A program made the translations under genes and the position numbers. A stretch of 64,000 nt of DNA, from NCBI RefSeq assembly GCF_008386505.1, contig NZ_VUNZ01000004.1, positions 62,001 through 126,000 on the forward strand, read 5' to 3'. The stretch comes from Chryseobacterium sediminis. Lineage in GTDB: Bacteria; Bacteroidota; Bacteroidia; Flavobacteriales; Weeksellaceae. Shown here piece by piece: positions 18,966 through 27,855 of the stretch; positions within the stretch are counted from its first letter, which is position 1, and every line of letters starts with the position of its first letter. The notes below the pieces were generated by a model. That model did not search any database and had not been told where the DNA came from. It worked only from the letters and a program-made list of their open reading frames with translations.

Positions 18966-19460
18966 TTATCTTCCGAACATATTATCGTCCTTATCGGTTC
19001 TGGTACCGTCTTCAAGGCGATATTCTTTCAACATTGGGTGGTATCCAAGATCTTCCATATTCAAAATAGGTCTAAGATCCGGGTGTCCTTTAAATTTAAT
19101 CCCATAGAAATCATACGTTTCTCTTTCCATCCAGTTTGCCCCGGCATATAGTTCCGTAAGAGAATCTACTTCAATATTTTCTCTGGACATGAATATTTTC
19201 AGACGTAATCTGAAATTGGCCATCATATTATGCAAATGGTATACAACGCCTATTTCCTTTTCAGGGAATTCAGGGTAATGAATACCACAGATATCTGTAA
19301 GGAAGTTAAATTCCAAAGATGAATCTTTAAGATAGTGAATGATCTTCTTGATATCTTCTTTCTTTACTTCAATCGTCAGCATCCCATAAGGTTCTGAGCT
19401 TGAAATAACAGACTCCGGAAATTCTCTTGTGATTGCTTCTAATACAAATTCGTTTGTCAT
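18966..19460 (-). CDS. nuoC: NADH-quinone oxidoreductase subunit C
   Basis: 164 residues, with the 30-kDa subunit signature region AGANWMERETYDFYGIKFKG followed by HPDLRPILNMEDL. It is separate from nuoD and begins 6 bases after nuoB ends. Peripheral-arm subunit contacting NuoB and NuoD. Confidence 0.96.
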   Translation of the reverse strand: MTNEFVLEAITREFPESVISSSEPYGMLTIEVKKEDIKKIIHYLKDSSLEFNFLTDICGIHYPEFPEKEIGVVYHLHNMMANFRLRLKIFMSRENIEVDSLTELYAGANWMERETYDFYGIKFKGHPDLRPILNMEDLGYHPMLKEYRLEDGTRTDKDDNMFGR

Positions 19461-19466
19461 TTCCGT

Positions 19467-20027
19467 TTAGTTGCTTATGTTGTAAGAATCTAACAATTTC
19501 TGATATTCAGGCATATCTCTTCTTCTGATGCTTTCGCTTTCTGCAAGAGCCTGTACCTGCATTACTCCTTCAATGATCTGTTCAGGTCTTGGAGGACATC
19601 CAGGAACATATACGTCTACCGGAATAATCTTATCAATTCCCTGAAGTACAGAATACGTATCAAAAATACCACCGCTGGAAGCACAAGCTCCAACTGCTAC
19701 TACCCATTTCGGCTCTGCCATCTGAGTATAAACTTCTTTCAGGACCGGTCCTAATTTCTTTGATATAGTTCCGCAAACCATTAGCATGTCTGCCTGTCTT
19801 GGAGAGAAAGAGTTTCTTTCCATACCAAATCTTGAAGCATCATACGTTGGGTTTAGGGTAGCCATAAACTCAATACCACAACAAGAGGTAGCAAATGGTA
19901 ATGGCCAAAGTGAAAACTTTCTTGCCATCCCGATTACACTGCTCAGTTTTGTTGCGAAAAACCCTTCTCCTTCATATCCTTCGGGAGCAGGTGCATCTGT
20001 TCTTATTACTGGTTTTTTATCTGACAT
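19467..20027 (-). CDS. nuoB: NADH-quinone oxidoreductase subunit B
   Basis: 186 residues. The N2 4Fe-4S cluster ligands are seen as the adjacent Cys pair in FATSCCGIEFMA, the Cys in VGACASSGG and the Cys in VPGCPPRPE. It is the last electron carrier before quinone. Confidence 0.97.
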   Translation of the reverse strand: MSDKKPVIRTDAPAPEGYEGEGFFATKLSSVIGMARKFSLWPLPFATSCCGIEFMATLNPTYDASRFGMERNSFSPRQADMLMVCGTISKKLGPVLKEVYTQMAEPKWVVAVGACASSGGIFDTYSVLQGIDKIIPVDVYVPGCPPRPEQIIEGVMQVQALAESESIRRRDMPEYQKLLDSYNISN

Positions 20028-20119
20028 TTTCTTTTGTTAAATATTTAAAGATCAAAGCATTTAAAATGGATCATTTCTGATTTTTAATGATTAAACGCTC
20101 AACCTTTTAATGTTAAAAT

Positions 20120-20491
20120 TTATTTATCCCAATCCAGCGCACCGCGTTTCCAAACATAGAAAAACGCTACGAAGAAGATCGCAACGAACGTAAGTACAGC
20201 AAGGAATCCTTCCATGCCGAATTCTCTAAAGTTTACTGCGTAAGGATAAAAGAATACGATTTCAATATCGAATAGTACGAACAATACCGCAGTCAGGAAG
20301 TACTTGATAGAAAACGGTGTTCTAGCATTTCCTTCTACAGGAATCCCGCATTCCCAGCTTTGGTTTTTTACAGAGTTTCCTTTTTTCTGCTGTGGCCCCA
20401 AGAAATGTGCCCCAAGCAAAGAAACAGCTACAAATCCTACTGCTACACCAGCCTGGATAAGGATTGGAATATAACTTTCAGGTAAATTCAT
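20120..20491 (-). CDS. nuoA: NADH-quinone oxidoreductase subunit A
   Basis: 123 residues with three membrane helices and the conserved SWECGIPVEGNARTPFSIKY and ALFVLFDIEIVFFYP-like region. It is the first gene of the nuo operon. A flavobacterial promoter is visible 24 bases upstream of the start. Confidence 0.96.
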   Translation of the reverse strand: MNLPESYIPILIQAGVAVGFVAVSLLGAHFLGPQQKKGNSVKNQSWECGIPVEGNARTPFSIKYFLTAVLFVLFDIEIVFFYPYAVNFREFGMEGFLAVLTFVAIFFVAFFYVWKRGALDWDK

Positions 20492-20514
20492 TTTTGCATT
20501 ATTATCTCAATTTG

Positions 20515-20546
20515 CAAATTTAGCGAATAAACAAGAAAGCATGAAA
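20515..20546 (-). promoter_or_regulatory. Probable promoter of the nuo operon
   Basis: On the minus strand TTTC, a 20-base spacer and TAAATTTG precede nuoA, close to the Bacteroidetes consensus TTTG-N19-21-TAnnTTTG. The -7 box (20515-20522) ends 24 bases before the nuoA ATG. Confidence 0.6.
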
Positions 20547-20743
20547 TTTATCAGCTTAAAAGTAGGATGAAAATGAGCTAAATCGGTAATTTAGAATCAA
20601 TAAAAATTAGCTTTTGGGGATTGTTTTTTTTATGGATTTTTCCCCTTTTTTTGTAGCTGTCATCAAAAAAATGTTTCTCATCCTGTGTATTGAAGATATT
20701 TTAGCTGAATTATATACAGGCTCAATAAAGCTGGTTGGGTATT

Positions 20744-20920
20744 TTATTTTTTCATTTTCCTTAGAACCGAATAGGCCATAAAAGAAATATACCCGAAGAG
20801 AATACTGGCAAAAAGGATGTTGATGACCGTATTTGTTCTATCATCCTGTGATTGGAAAAAGAAGTTATAGCTGATAAATCCAGCGATTAGAATAGCGAAA
20901 ATAATAAGCTGTGGTTTCAT
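20744..20920 (-). CDS. Small two-helix membrane protein
   Basis: 58 residues from ATG at 20920 to TAA at 20744. There are two hydrophobic helices (about 3-22 and 31-51) separated by a polar SQDDRTN turn, and a basic C-terminus (RKMKK). No family recognised. It lies between the GNAT gene and nuoA on the same strand; 197 bases with a promoter separate it from nuoA, so it is not part of nuo. The coherent helix-turn-helix membrane pattern and positive end support a real gene, but codon evidence is limited. Confidence 0.5.
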   Translation of the reverse strand: MKPQLIIFAILIAGFISYNFFFQSQDDRTNTVINILFASILFGYISFMAYSVLRKMKK

Positions 20921-20976
20921 AAAATTTAGAATTTAAAGTTGTTGGGATTACTTCTTACATTGTATAAAATACAGCA

Positions 20977-22107
20977 TCATTTATTCACATCCATAGAATA
21001 GGTTCTTCTTCTCTTATGATTTACCGGATTGTAATCCTGCCATAAAAGTTGGATACTTTTATTTTCTTCCAGTTCTGGATTGGTTTCAAGGAATTTAACT
21101 CCTTTTTTTCTGAAAATATCCCAGATTTCCTTAAAAATAATAGAAGTAACTCCTCTTCTCTGGTAGTCAGGATGAATTCCGATCAGATAGAAATTAGCTC
21201 TGTCATTTTTCTTTCCTGCCTTTAAAAAGTGCCACCAGCCAAATGGAAGGAGTTTTCCTCCGGATTTTTGCAGCGCTTTGGAGTATGAAGGCATTGTAAT
21301 GGCGAAAGAGACCAAATTGTTGTATTCATCAGCAATACAGACGATAAAATCTTTATCAATAAGCTTGAAATATTTTTCTTTGTAGGTTTTACGTTGCTCG
21401 TCAGAAATAGGAGTGTAAGTGGAAAGATGTTTGTAGGTCTCGTCCAGAAGATCAAACATTGGATCTACATACTGGATAATCTCTTCTTTTGTTTTGAATT
21501 TTAAAACTTTCAGCTTGTATTTTTCAGAAATAAGCTGGTTGAATTTATGGATTTTTTCAGGCAATGTTTCTGGGAAGATAATTTCAAATTCTACCCATTC
21601 TTTTTCCTTGGTCAATCCCAGGTTTTCAAGATGTTTTGGATAGTATTCGTTATTATAAATTCCAATCATAGTAGCCAGCTGGTCAAAGCCTTTTATCAGC
21701 ATTCCTGCTTTATCAAGATTGGTGAAGCCCATAGGACCTTCAATTTTATCAATATTTTTTTCTTGTGCATAATCAACTGCTTTTTGAATTAATGCCTTTG
21801 AAACTTCAGCATCATCAATAAAGTCGATCCATCCAAAACGTACTTTTTTAATTCCTAATTCTCTCTCTTCCTTGTGATTGATCAGAACCGCAATTCTTCC
21901 TACGATCTTATTGTTTTTATAAGCCAGGTATTGTCTGGCCTCTGAATATTGAAGTGCAGGATTTTCATCAGCATTCCAAATGTTGATTTCGTCATTAATA
22001 AAAGACGGAACATAGTAGGGATTGTTTTTATACAAATCCATCGGAAACCTTACGAATTGCTTGAGCTGGCCCGCTGTTTTTACTTCAATAATTGAAATTG
22101 TAGACAT
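20977..22107 (-). CDS. GNAT-like acyltransferase family protein
   Basis: 376 residues. The C-terminal half has an acetyltransferase-like acetyl-CoA binding pattern, LIGIHPDYQRRGVTSIIFKEIW (around residues 300-320), preceded by FAITMPSYSKAL. The N-terminal half has a second GNAT-like region with RQYLAYKNNKIVGRIAVLINH (around 85-105). Similar to a long YghO-like family with unknown substrate. Single gene unit, divergent from the zinc peptidase gene. Confidence 0.75.
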   Translation of the reverse strand: MSTISIIEVKTAGQLKQFVRFPMDLYKNNPYYVPSFINDEINIWNADENPALQYSEARQYLAYKNNKIVGRIAVLINHKEERELGIKKVRFGWIDFIDDAEVSKALIQKAVDYAQEKNIDKIEGPMGFTNLDKAGMLIKGFDQLATMIGIYNNEYYPKHLENLGLTKEKEWVEFEIIFPETLPEKIHKFNQLISEKYKLKVLKFKTKEEIIQYVDPMFDLLDETYKHLSTYTPISDEQRKTYKEKYFKLIDKDFIVCIADEYNNLVSFAITMPSYSKALQKSGGKLLPFGWWHFLKAGKKNDRANFYLIGIHPDYQRRGVTSIIFKEIWDIFRKKGVKFLETNPELEENKSIQLLWQDYNPVNHKRRRTYSMDVNK

Positions 22108-22212
22108 GTTTTTTGAGGGGAATTAAAGGACAAATATAAATAATAATATCTTATACTTTGGCACAGTTTTTATATCATTATGGATAAAAATTAAACACAA
22201 AATCTATATAAA

Positions 22213-22923
22213 ATGGCGGGTTATTATATCATTATTGGTATTTCAATGCTGGTGAGCTGGTGGGTTTCGTCCAGGTTGAAATCGAAATTTGAATATTATT
22301 CCAATGTACACCTCAGAAATGGCCTTTCGGGGAAAGAAGTAGCGGAAAAAATGTTGAGAGATAACGGGATCAATGATGTTCAGGTAATATCGGTTCCCGG
22401 GCAGTTGACGGACCACTATAATCCGGCAGATAAAACAGTGAACCTTTCTGAAGGGGTTTACATGCAGAGAAATGCAGCTGCAGCCGCAGTAGCAGCTCAT
22501 GAATGCGGACACGCAGTACAGCATGCCGTAGGATACTCTATGTTGAATTTACGTTCAAAACTGGTTCCTATTGTTAATATAAGTTCCAATCTGATGCAAT
22601 TTGTCCTTATAGCGGGTATCGCGGTAATGGCTGCTTCAAGAACGATGGAAAATCCCAATGGAAATACAACAGTTCTTGCCATTGGTGTTGCGATGTTTGC
22701 CGTGACAACTCTCTTTGCTTTTGTAACACTTCCAGTGGAATATGATGCAAGTAACAGAGCGATGAAATGGCTTAAAGATACAGGAACTGTAACAGCAGAG
22801 GAATTTGTAGGAGTACAGGACAGTCTGAAATGGGCCGCAAGAACTTACGTGGTGGCAGCCTTAGGATCGCTGGCACAACTTCTTTACTGGGGTTCATTAC
22901 TTCTTGGTGGAAGAAGGGATTAA
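22213..22923 (+). CDS. Zinc metallopeptidase of the YugP family
   Basis: 236 residues. An N-terminal membrane helix is followed by the zinc site AAHECGHAVQHAVGY (HExxH form HECGH) around residue 96, then several membrane helices and VEYDASNRAMKWL. This layout is that of the small membrane-bound YugP/Zn-peptidase-2 family, whose substrates are unknown. It converges with yigZ; the two stop codons overlap by 4 bases. Confidence 0.88.
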   Translation: MAGYYIIIGISMLVSWWVSSRLKSKFEYYSNVHLRNGLSGKEVAEKMLRDNGINDVQVISVPGQLTDHYNPADKTVNLSEGVYMQRNAAAAAVAAHECGHAVQHAVGYSMLNLRSKLVPIVNISSNLMQFVLIAGIAVMAASRTMENPNGNTTVLAIGVAMFAVTTLFAFVTLPVEYDASNRAMKWLKDTGTVTAEEFVGVQDSLKWAARTYVVAALGSLAQLLYWGSLLLGGRRD

Positions 22924-23525
22924 TCATTAAATTCAAATGAAACATATTGCATCTCGGAGAGTTTTTCCGAGATGTTTTCTTTTTGTGCAAGCTTCAGTGA
23001 GGCTGTAAGGATACAGTTTTCGTTAGCATCAAAATTCAAAACCTTGGCATCAAATTTTGAAAGCAGGGTGAATATTGTATTCTGCTGATTAAAATTAAAC
23101 TGAATCTCTATCTCTGTTTCCAGCTCACGGGTAATGATCTGCGCTTCTTCCAATGTGATCTTTGCAGATTCCTTATAAGTCTTTACCAAGCCTGAAACCC
23201 CTAGTTTGGTTCCTCCATAATAACGGACAACAATCACAAGAATATTGGTAACCTCATTCGCTAGCAGCTGATTATAAATAGGTAATCCTGCACTTCCGGA
23301 AGGTTCACCATCATCATTGGCACGGTAATTTTCACCATTTAATCCCATTCTGAAGGCATAACAGTGGTGAGTGGCTTTTGGATGCTCTTCTCTTATTTTT
23401 TCCAGTGCGCTTTTTAGTTCTTTTTCATTGGTTACCGGGAAAGCAAATCCGATAAACTTGCTTCCTTTTTCCTTTAAAAGAGTATTTTCTATAGGTTTTT
23501 CTATGGTTTTGTATTCAAACGTCAT
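22920..23525 (-). CDS. yigZ: YigZ/IMPACT family protein
   Basis: 201 residues. The family signature is clear in HHCYAFRMG, NDDGEPSGSAGLPIYNQL and ILVIVVRYYGGTKLGVSGLVKTY. Members are linked to translation control (IMPACT) in eukaryotes, while the bacterial role is uncertain. It overlaps the end of the convergent zinc peptidase gene by 4 bases. Confidence 0.92.
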   Translation of the reverse strand: MTFEYKTIEKPIENTLLKEKGSKFIGFAFPVTNEKELKSALEKIREEHPKATHHCYAFRMGLNGENYRANDDGEPSGSAGLPIYNQLLANEVTNILVIVVRYYGGTKLGVSGLVKTYKESAKITLEEAQIITRELETEIEIQFNFNQQNTIFTLLSKFDAKVLNFDANENCILTASLKLAQKENISEKLSEMQYVSFEFND

Positions 23526-23592
23526 TGTATATTCCGGCTTTAATTATGCAAAAATATTAAATGGTTTAGTATTCTGCATCATGATCATAAAT

Positions 23593-23617
23593 TAAGCCGT
23601 CAGAATTTGACGGCTTA
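23593..23617 (-). terminator. Hairpin after the bacteriocin-like genes
   Basis: A 10-bp stem, TAAGCCGTCA pairing with TGACGGCTTA, lies between the first small peptide gene and yigZ. The T-rich tail is better on the plus strand, so it may serve as a barrier in both directions. Confidence 0.55.
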
Positions 23618-23645
23618 TCTATTTTTTAAATGTAAAATTATGCTC

Positions 23646-23828
23646 TTACATTACATCTCCGCACAGATCCATTGGAATCAGGCACATATAGCTTGTTGGT
23701 CCGCAAAAATCCTGAGGACAATTATCTCTGCATCTTGTAGGTTGCCCGGTAGGTAGTATGCATGTTACAAAAACACCTCCTTTGATGATTTTCATATTAG
23801 CTCTGGATACCTTTTTAAAATTTTTCAT
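23646..23828 (-). CDS. Bacteriocin-like peptide with GG leader (1)
   Basis: 60 residues. The leader MKNFKKVSRANMKIIKGG ends in a double glycine, as in the Bacteroidetes natural-product/bacteriocin-like precursor family. The core has six cysteines and is Pro-rich. It is followed by a second copy 34 bases upstream on the same strand. No peptidase-transporter or modifying enzyme is adjacent. Whether it is a toxin, signal or other secreted peptide is unknown. Confidence 0.8.
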   Translation of the reverse strand: MKNFKKVSRANMKIIKGGVFVTCILPTGQPTRCRDNCPQDFCGPTSYMCLIPMDLCGDVM

Positions 23829-23862
23829 GATAATATTTTTTTGTTTGATTAATTTGATAATA

Positions 23863-24027
23863 TTAGCATGGGAATGTTCCGTCTACCCAAGGTGGTGGAC
23901 AGCTCATACTTGAAGGCGTTGCACAGCAATGCTGTAATGAAGGTGGGTAGAATGAGCAGCATTCAGGAGCATTTCCTCCGTTTACTTTCTTTAAACTCTG
24001 TCTTGAAACTTTCTTTAAATTTTTCAT
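23863..24027 (-). CDS. Bacteriocin-like peptide with GG leader (2)
   Basis: 54 residues from ATG at 24027 to TAA at 23863. The leader MKNLKKVSRQSLKKVNGG is closely related to the neighbouring peptide (11 of 18 positions), while the core differs completely: two Cys-Cys pairs, PSSMSCPPPWVDG and a terminal Cys. The conserved leader with a diverged core is the normal pattern for secreted peptide families. Confidence 0.78.
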   Translation of the reverse strand: MKNLKKVSRQSLKKVNGGNAPECCSFYPPSLQHCCATPSSMSCPPPWVDGTFPC

Positions 24028-24089
24028 GGTAATTTTTTTAGTGAAACTAATGTAAAGAAATTATTTCATTAAGCGGTGATAAAGTGCTT

Positions 24090-25115
24090 TTATTTTAGTC
24101 TGAAGAAAGAAACTGTATTGTCTCTGAAATTTTCAATTGTAGTGGCCGTATGATTGAATTCTGGTGCTTTTGTTCCGTTTTCCAGCTTCAGATTTTCGTT
24201 TCTGATGACAATAGCTTCGTCCCAAAGATCAGCATTAATGAACTGTTGCAGTGTGAAAAGGCCGCCTTCAATAATCACAGACTGTATCTGCTCTTTATAT
24301 AAAGCTTCCATAAGTTCAGGCAGAAAACTCTCCTTATTGATTTTAATAAATTGAATAGGCCCTTCATTACCTTCTTTTACACCATTTAAAACCAGTGTCC
24401 TTGCTTCATTATTGTAAATATTGAAATTGGAAGGAACTTTTAAATCAAAATCGATCAGAATTCTGACAGGGTTTGTTCCTTCTGCATTTCTTACGGTAAG
24501 ACTTGGATTATCATTTAAAGCGGTTTGGGTTCCTACTAAAATAGCATGTTCGTCGGCTCTTAACTGGTGGACAAACTGATTCACGAGGGTGTTGGAAATA
24601 GCCGTTGGTTTAAAATCTTTATCCAAAAAACCATCACCGGATTCTGCCCATTTTAAGATGATGTAAGGTCTTTTCTTTTCATGGTAAGTGAAAAACCTTT
24701 TATTAAGTTCAATACATTCTGCTTCAAGAATTCCTGAAATGACTTCAATTCCTGCATCCTGAATGATTTTCTTTCCTTTACCATTGACTTTATCATGGGA
24801 ATCCATAGCGCCAATAACCACTTTTTTAAATCCTAATTCTTTAATTTTTAAAGCACAAGGAGGTGTTTTTCCAAAGTGCGCACAGGGTTCTAAAGATACA
24901 TAGATAGTGGATTCGGGAATAAGATTCTTATTTTTAACAGAATTGATGGCATTAATCTCAGCGTGGTTTTCTCCGGCTTTATGATGATAACCTTCACCAA
25001 TAATTTCACCGTTGTGTACAATCACGCTTCCTACAAGAGGGTTGGGGTAGGTGTTACCAAGAGCTTTTTTGGCCAGCTCAATGCATCTTTTGATATAGAG
25101 TTCGTCGTTGTTCAT
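24090..25115 (-). CDS. ribD: Bifunctional riboflavin biosynthesis deaminase/reductase
   Basis: 341 residues when started at the ATG at 25115 (MNNDELYIKRCIELA); the frame extends 9 codons further upstream, but the family start is here. The deaminase zinc site is seen as GENHAEINAI and EPCAHFGKTPPC. The C-terminal reductase domain has ILVGTQTALNDNPSLTVR and VIIEGGLFTLQQFI. It catalyses the second and third steps of riboflavin synthesis from GTP. No other rib gene is adjacent. Confidence 0.94.
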   Translation of the reverse strand: MNNDELYIKRCIELAKKALGNTYPNPLVGSVIVHNGEIIGEGYHHKAGENHAEINAINSVKNKNLIPESTIYVSLEPCAHFGKTPPCALKIKELGFKKVVIGAMDSHDKVNGKGKKIIQDAGIEVISGILEAECIELNKRFFTYHEKKRPYIILKWAESGDGFLDKDFKPTAISNTLVNQFVHQLRADEHAILVGTQTALNDNPSLTVRNAEGTNPVRILIDFDLKVPSNFNIYNNEARTLVLNGVKEGNEGPIQFIKINKESFLPELMEALYKEQIQSVIIEGGLFTLQQFINADLWDEAIVIRNENLKLENGTKAPEFNHTATTIENFRDNTVSFFRLK

Positions 25116-25178
25116 ATTTATAAAAAGAAAAAGCGAAGACAAATTGCTTTGCTCCGCCTTTATTTATTTTGTTATCTA

Positions 25179-26981
25179 TTAATCTCCGCTGATAATGCTG
25201 TGAAGATTCTGCTTTAATGTTTCCAGATGGGCTTTTTTCTCATCAATAGTGTTGTAAGTGTCTCTTAAAAGAGGGTTTTCCCTTGATGGCTTGTTGAAGA
25301 AAGAAAGGTTGTTTTCCAGTTTTACAATTTCAGCTTCAAGATCAGAAATCTGGTTTTTGATCTTTCTGGCTTTGTCAGTAAGTTGGTTTTCAGACAGACC
25401 TTCTTCTTTCAGTTCAAGTTCGTTGATTTTGTTTATTTTCAATTTCTCTCTTAAGGTCTTATTGAATTCAGAGTTGATTGAAATTTTATCTCTCGGAACT
25501 TTCCCTATGTTGTTCCATGATGTTTTAATCTGCTCAATTCTTTCAATACTGCCTTCTTCATTGGAAACCAGTTTCAACTCATCAAGAAGAGCTTTTTTAT
25601 TTTTATAATTTTCTTTCCAGTTATCGGTGGAAGTATTGCTTTTCTCTCTGTAGTTGTTGAAGAACGCATTACATGCATCACGGAATTCATCCCAGATTTT
25701 GTTGGTCATGCTCTTTGGAACGTGGCCAACTTTTTTCCAGTCTTCCTGCAGTTTTTTGAATAATGGAACTGAAATATCCCATTCTTCATTGTTCATATTG
25801 TCCTGTGCCGTCTGGATCAGTTTTAATTTCTCTTCAAGATTTGCTTGCTGCGAACCTTTCAACGATTTGTAATAGTTATTTTTCGTTGTATTGAAACCTC
25901 TAAGTGTTGTTTTGAAATCATTCCAGTTTTGATTGGATAATTTTCTTGGAACGCTTCCGGTTTTTAAGAATTCAGAACGCAGATCTTCAACTCTTTTGAT
26001 GGCATTTTGCCAATAGTTGTGATTAGGAGTTTCTGATGGCTCAGAAAGCTTCTTGATTTCAGCGATGATCTCGTTTTTCTTTTCAAGATTTACAGTCTGT
26101 TCTTTTTCAATAGAAGCAGAAAGTTCGGATTTTCTCTCGTGAATTTTGTTGGAAATTTCTTTGAATTCTTCCCATGTTTTTTCACGGAATTCCTCTGCAA
26201 CAGGCTCAGCTTCTTCTTTCCAAAGCTTATGAAGATACTGAAGTTCGTTTAAAGCCTTTTGGATTACCGGTTCGTTTTCCAGTTCTTTAGCACGGGCAAT
26301 GATATGCTCTCTCTTTTCCAGGTTATGGCTGTATTCCTGCTCCAGAAATTCTTTATTCAAATCCAGCATCTGATAAAATTGATTCAGGTGGTGGAAGTAG
26401 TTGTTGTTAAGAATTTTGAATTCAGATTTTGCAACCTGTCCGGCTTTTGACCACTCTTCTTTAATTTCACGGATGGATTTGAAAAGATTGATCCCCGGTT
26501 CAGAATTAGTATATAGATTTTTAAGTCTTTCAATAATGCTTTGGCGGTGTTCAAGGTTTTTCTTCTGCTCTTCTTCCTGTCCTTTCTGGAAGCTGTCATG
26601 TTTTTCCTTGAAAATATTGACCAAAGCGGAATATTTAGTTTGAGAAGGATGTTCATAGCTGAAGTTTTCAGCAGGATTTCCGGCTTCTACATATTCGTGC
26701 TTTTTATCCTCCACTTCATCATGGATATAGTGACTTGCTTTTTCCTTCAGCAGGTTGAATCTTTTGAAATTCTCACCGGCGTTGGGAGTGTTGATGATTT
26801 TTTCCATTTCCTTTAAAGCATCAGCCAGGGAAACTTCTACCTCTTCATGTTCTTCCAGGTGTTCTGCATCCTCTTCATGTGGGTTTGCATCATGAGAAAC
26901 TGTGTTTTCTGATGTGTCCTGAGATACTTCGTTAGGATTGTTCTTTTCTTCGTTTTCAGAAAGATTGTTTTCTGTAGTCAT
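25179..26981 (-). CDS. DUF349 repeat protein
   Basis: 600 residues, almost all helical and highly charged. After an acidic, low-complexity N-terminus (about 1-60) come several copies of the DUF349 pattern, best seen in EDWKKVGHVPKSMTNKIWDEF and related W-x-G-x-P ... W-x-F segments through residue 510. A coiled coil ends the protein (DLEAEIVKLENNL). The function of DUF349 proteins is not known. It lies 63 bases upstream of ribD on the same strand. Confidence 0.85.
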   Translation of the reverse strand: MTTENNLSENEEKNNPNEVSQDTSENTVSHDANPHEEDAEHLEEHEEVEVSLADALKEMEKIINTPNAGENFKRFNLLKEKASHYIHDEVEDKKHEYVEAGNPAENFSYEHPSQTKYSALVNIFKEKHDSFQKGQEEEQKKNLEHRQSIIERLKNLYTNSEPGINLFKSIREIKEEWSKAGQVAKSEFKILNNNYFHHLNQFYQMLDLNKEFLEQEYSHNLEKREHIIARAKELENEPVIQKALNELQYLHKLWKEEAEPVAEEFREKTWEEFKEISNKIHERKSELSASIEKEQTVNLEKKNEIIAEIKKLSEPSETPNHNYWQNAIKRVEDLRSEFLKTGSVPRKLSNQNWNDFKTTLRGFNTTKNNYYKSLKGSQQANLEEKLKLIQTAQDNMNNEEWDISVPLFKKLQEDWKKVGHVPKSMTNKIWDEFRDACNAFFNNYREKSNTSTDNWKENYKNKKALLDELKLVSNEEGSIERIEQIKTSWNNIGKVPRDKISINSEFNKTLREKLKINKINELELKEEGLSENQLTDKARKIKNQISDLEAEIVKLENNLSFFNKPSRENPLLRDTYNTIDEKKAHLETLKQNLHSIISGD

Positions 26982-27055
26982 AGCAAATCTTTTATGTGAG
27001 TGGCGTTTATATCCTTTAAATATAGCTTTAAGGCCAATTAAAGCACTAATTTATG

Positions 27056-27793
27056 TTATTTTTTTTGAAAATTCCAAATTTCCCAAGCTTTTTCTGCTTG
27101 CTGTTCAAGCATATAATATCCGTTCACAGTCTTTGCTCCTTTTTCAGAGGCATTGATGATGAATTGGGTATAGTTGGGATTGTAAATCAGATCGATGATC
27201 AGATGTTCAGAAGAAAGCCCGTCAAAAGGAAAATTCAGACAGTCTTTAACATTCGGGAAAGTACCTACCGGTGTACACTGAATAATTATTTTGTGCTTAG
27301 CAACGGTTTCTTTATCAAGGTTTTCAAAATTGATTTCCGTATTTCTGGAAATGGTTATAGAAGGAATATTGTGTTTATCTAAAGCATATTTTACAGCTTT
27401 TGCAGCGCCGCCGTTTCCTAAGATCAGTGCTTTGTCTTGCGAAGGGGTTTTGTGTAAAAGAAGGGTCTTTTCAAATCCGTAAGCATCCGTATTGTAGCCT
27501 GTTTTTTTGCCATCCTGGATAAGAACACAGTTTACGGCACCTATTTTCTCTGCTTCATCGCTTAATTCATCAAGATAATCAATGATTTTTTCTTTGTAGG
27601 GAATGGTAACATTGAATCCTAAAAGATCCGGAGAAGCAAAAAGGTTTTCCACTTCATTGATTTCGTTCAGATCAAAAATATCATAGGAGAAGTTCTTTAG
27701 CATGAGCTTTTGGAACTTGTTTTCGAAGAATTTTTTAGAAAAAGAGTAAGAAATGTTTTTTCCTATCAATCCTAATTTTTTATTGGAATCCAT
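27056..27793 (-). CDS. aroE: Shikimate dehydrogenase
   Basis: 245 residues. Substrate and catalytic motifs NVTIPYKEKIIDYLDE (catalytic Lys) and GAVNCV, the NADP-binding GNGGAAKAVKYAL and NTDAYGFEKTL are all intact. It reduces 3-dehydroshikimate in aromatic amino acid synthesis. Slightly shorter than E. coli AroE, as is common in Bacteroidetes. Confidence 0.94.
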   Translation of the reverse strand: MDSNKKLGLIGKNISYSFSKKFFENKFQKLMLKNFSYDIFDLNEINEVENLFASPDLLGFNVTIPYKEKIIDYLDELSDEAEKIGAVNCVLIQDGKKTGYNTDAYGFEKTLLLHKTPSQDKALILGNGGAAKAVKYALDKHNIPSITISRNTEINFENLDKETVAKHKIIIQCTPVGTFPNVKDCLNFPFDGLSSEHLIIDLIYNPNYTQFIINASEKGAKTVNGYYMLEQQAEKAWEIWNFQKK

Positions 27794-27803
27794 AGATCAA
27801 ATG

Positions 27804-27834
27804 TAAAAAAAAGACCGGATAAATCCGGCCTTTG
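27804..27834 (-). terminator. Terminator between the endonuclease I gene and aroE
   Basis: On the minus strand GGCCGGAT pairs with ATCCGGTC with a short loop, followed by a T run. It lies just downstream of the secreted endonuclease gene and ends that transcript before aroE. Confidence 0.7.
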
Positions 27835-27855
27835 GTTTTAAATATTTTTTAATAA

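Noticed and set aside
25116..25142. Nine-residue N-terminal extension of RibD
   Set aside because: Hydrophobic residues not found in the family; the ATG at 25115 gives the normal RibD start.
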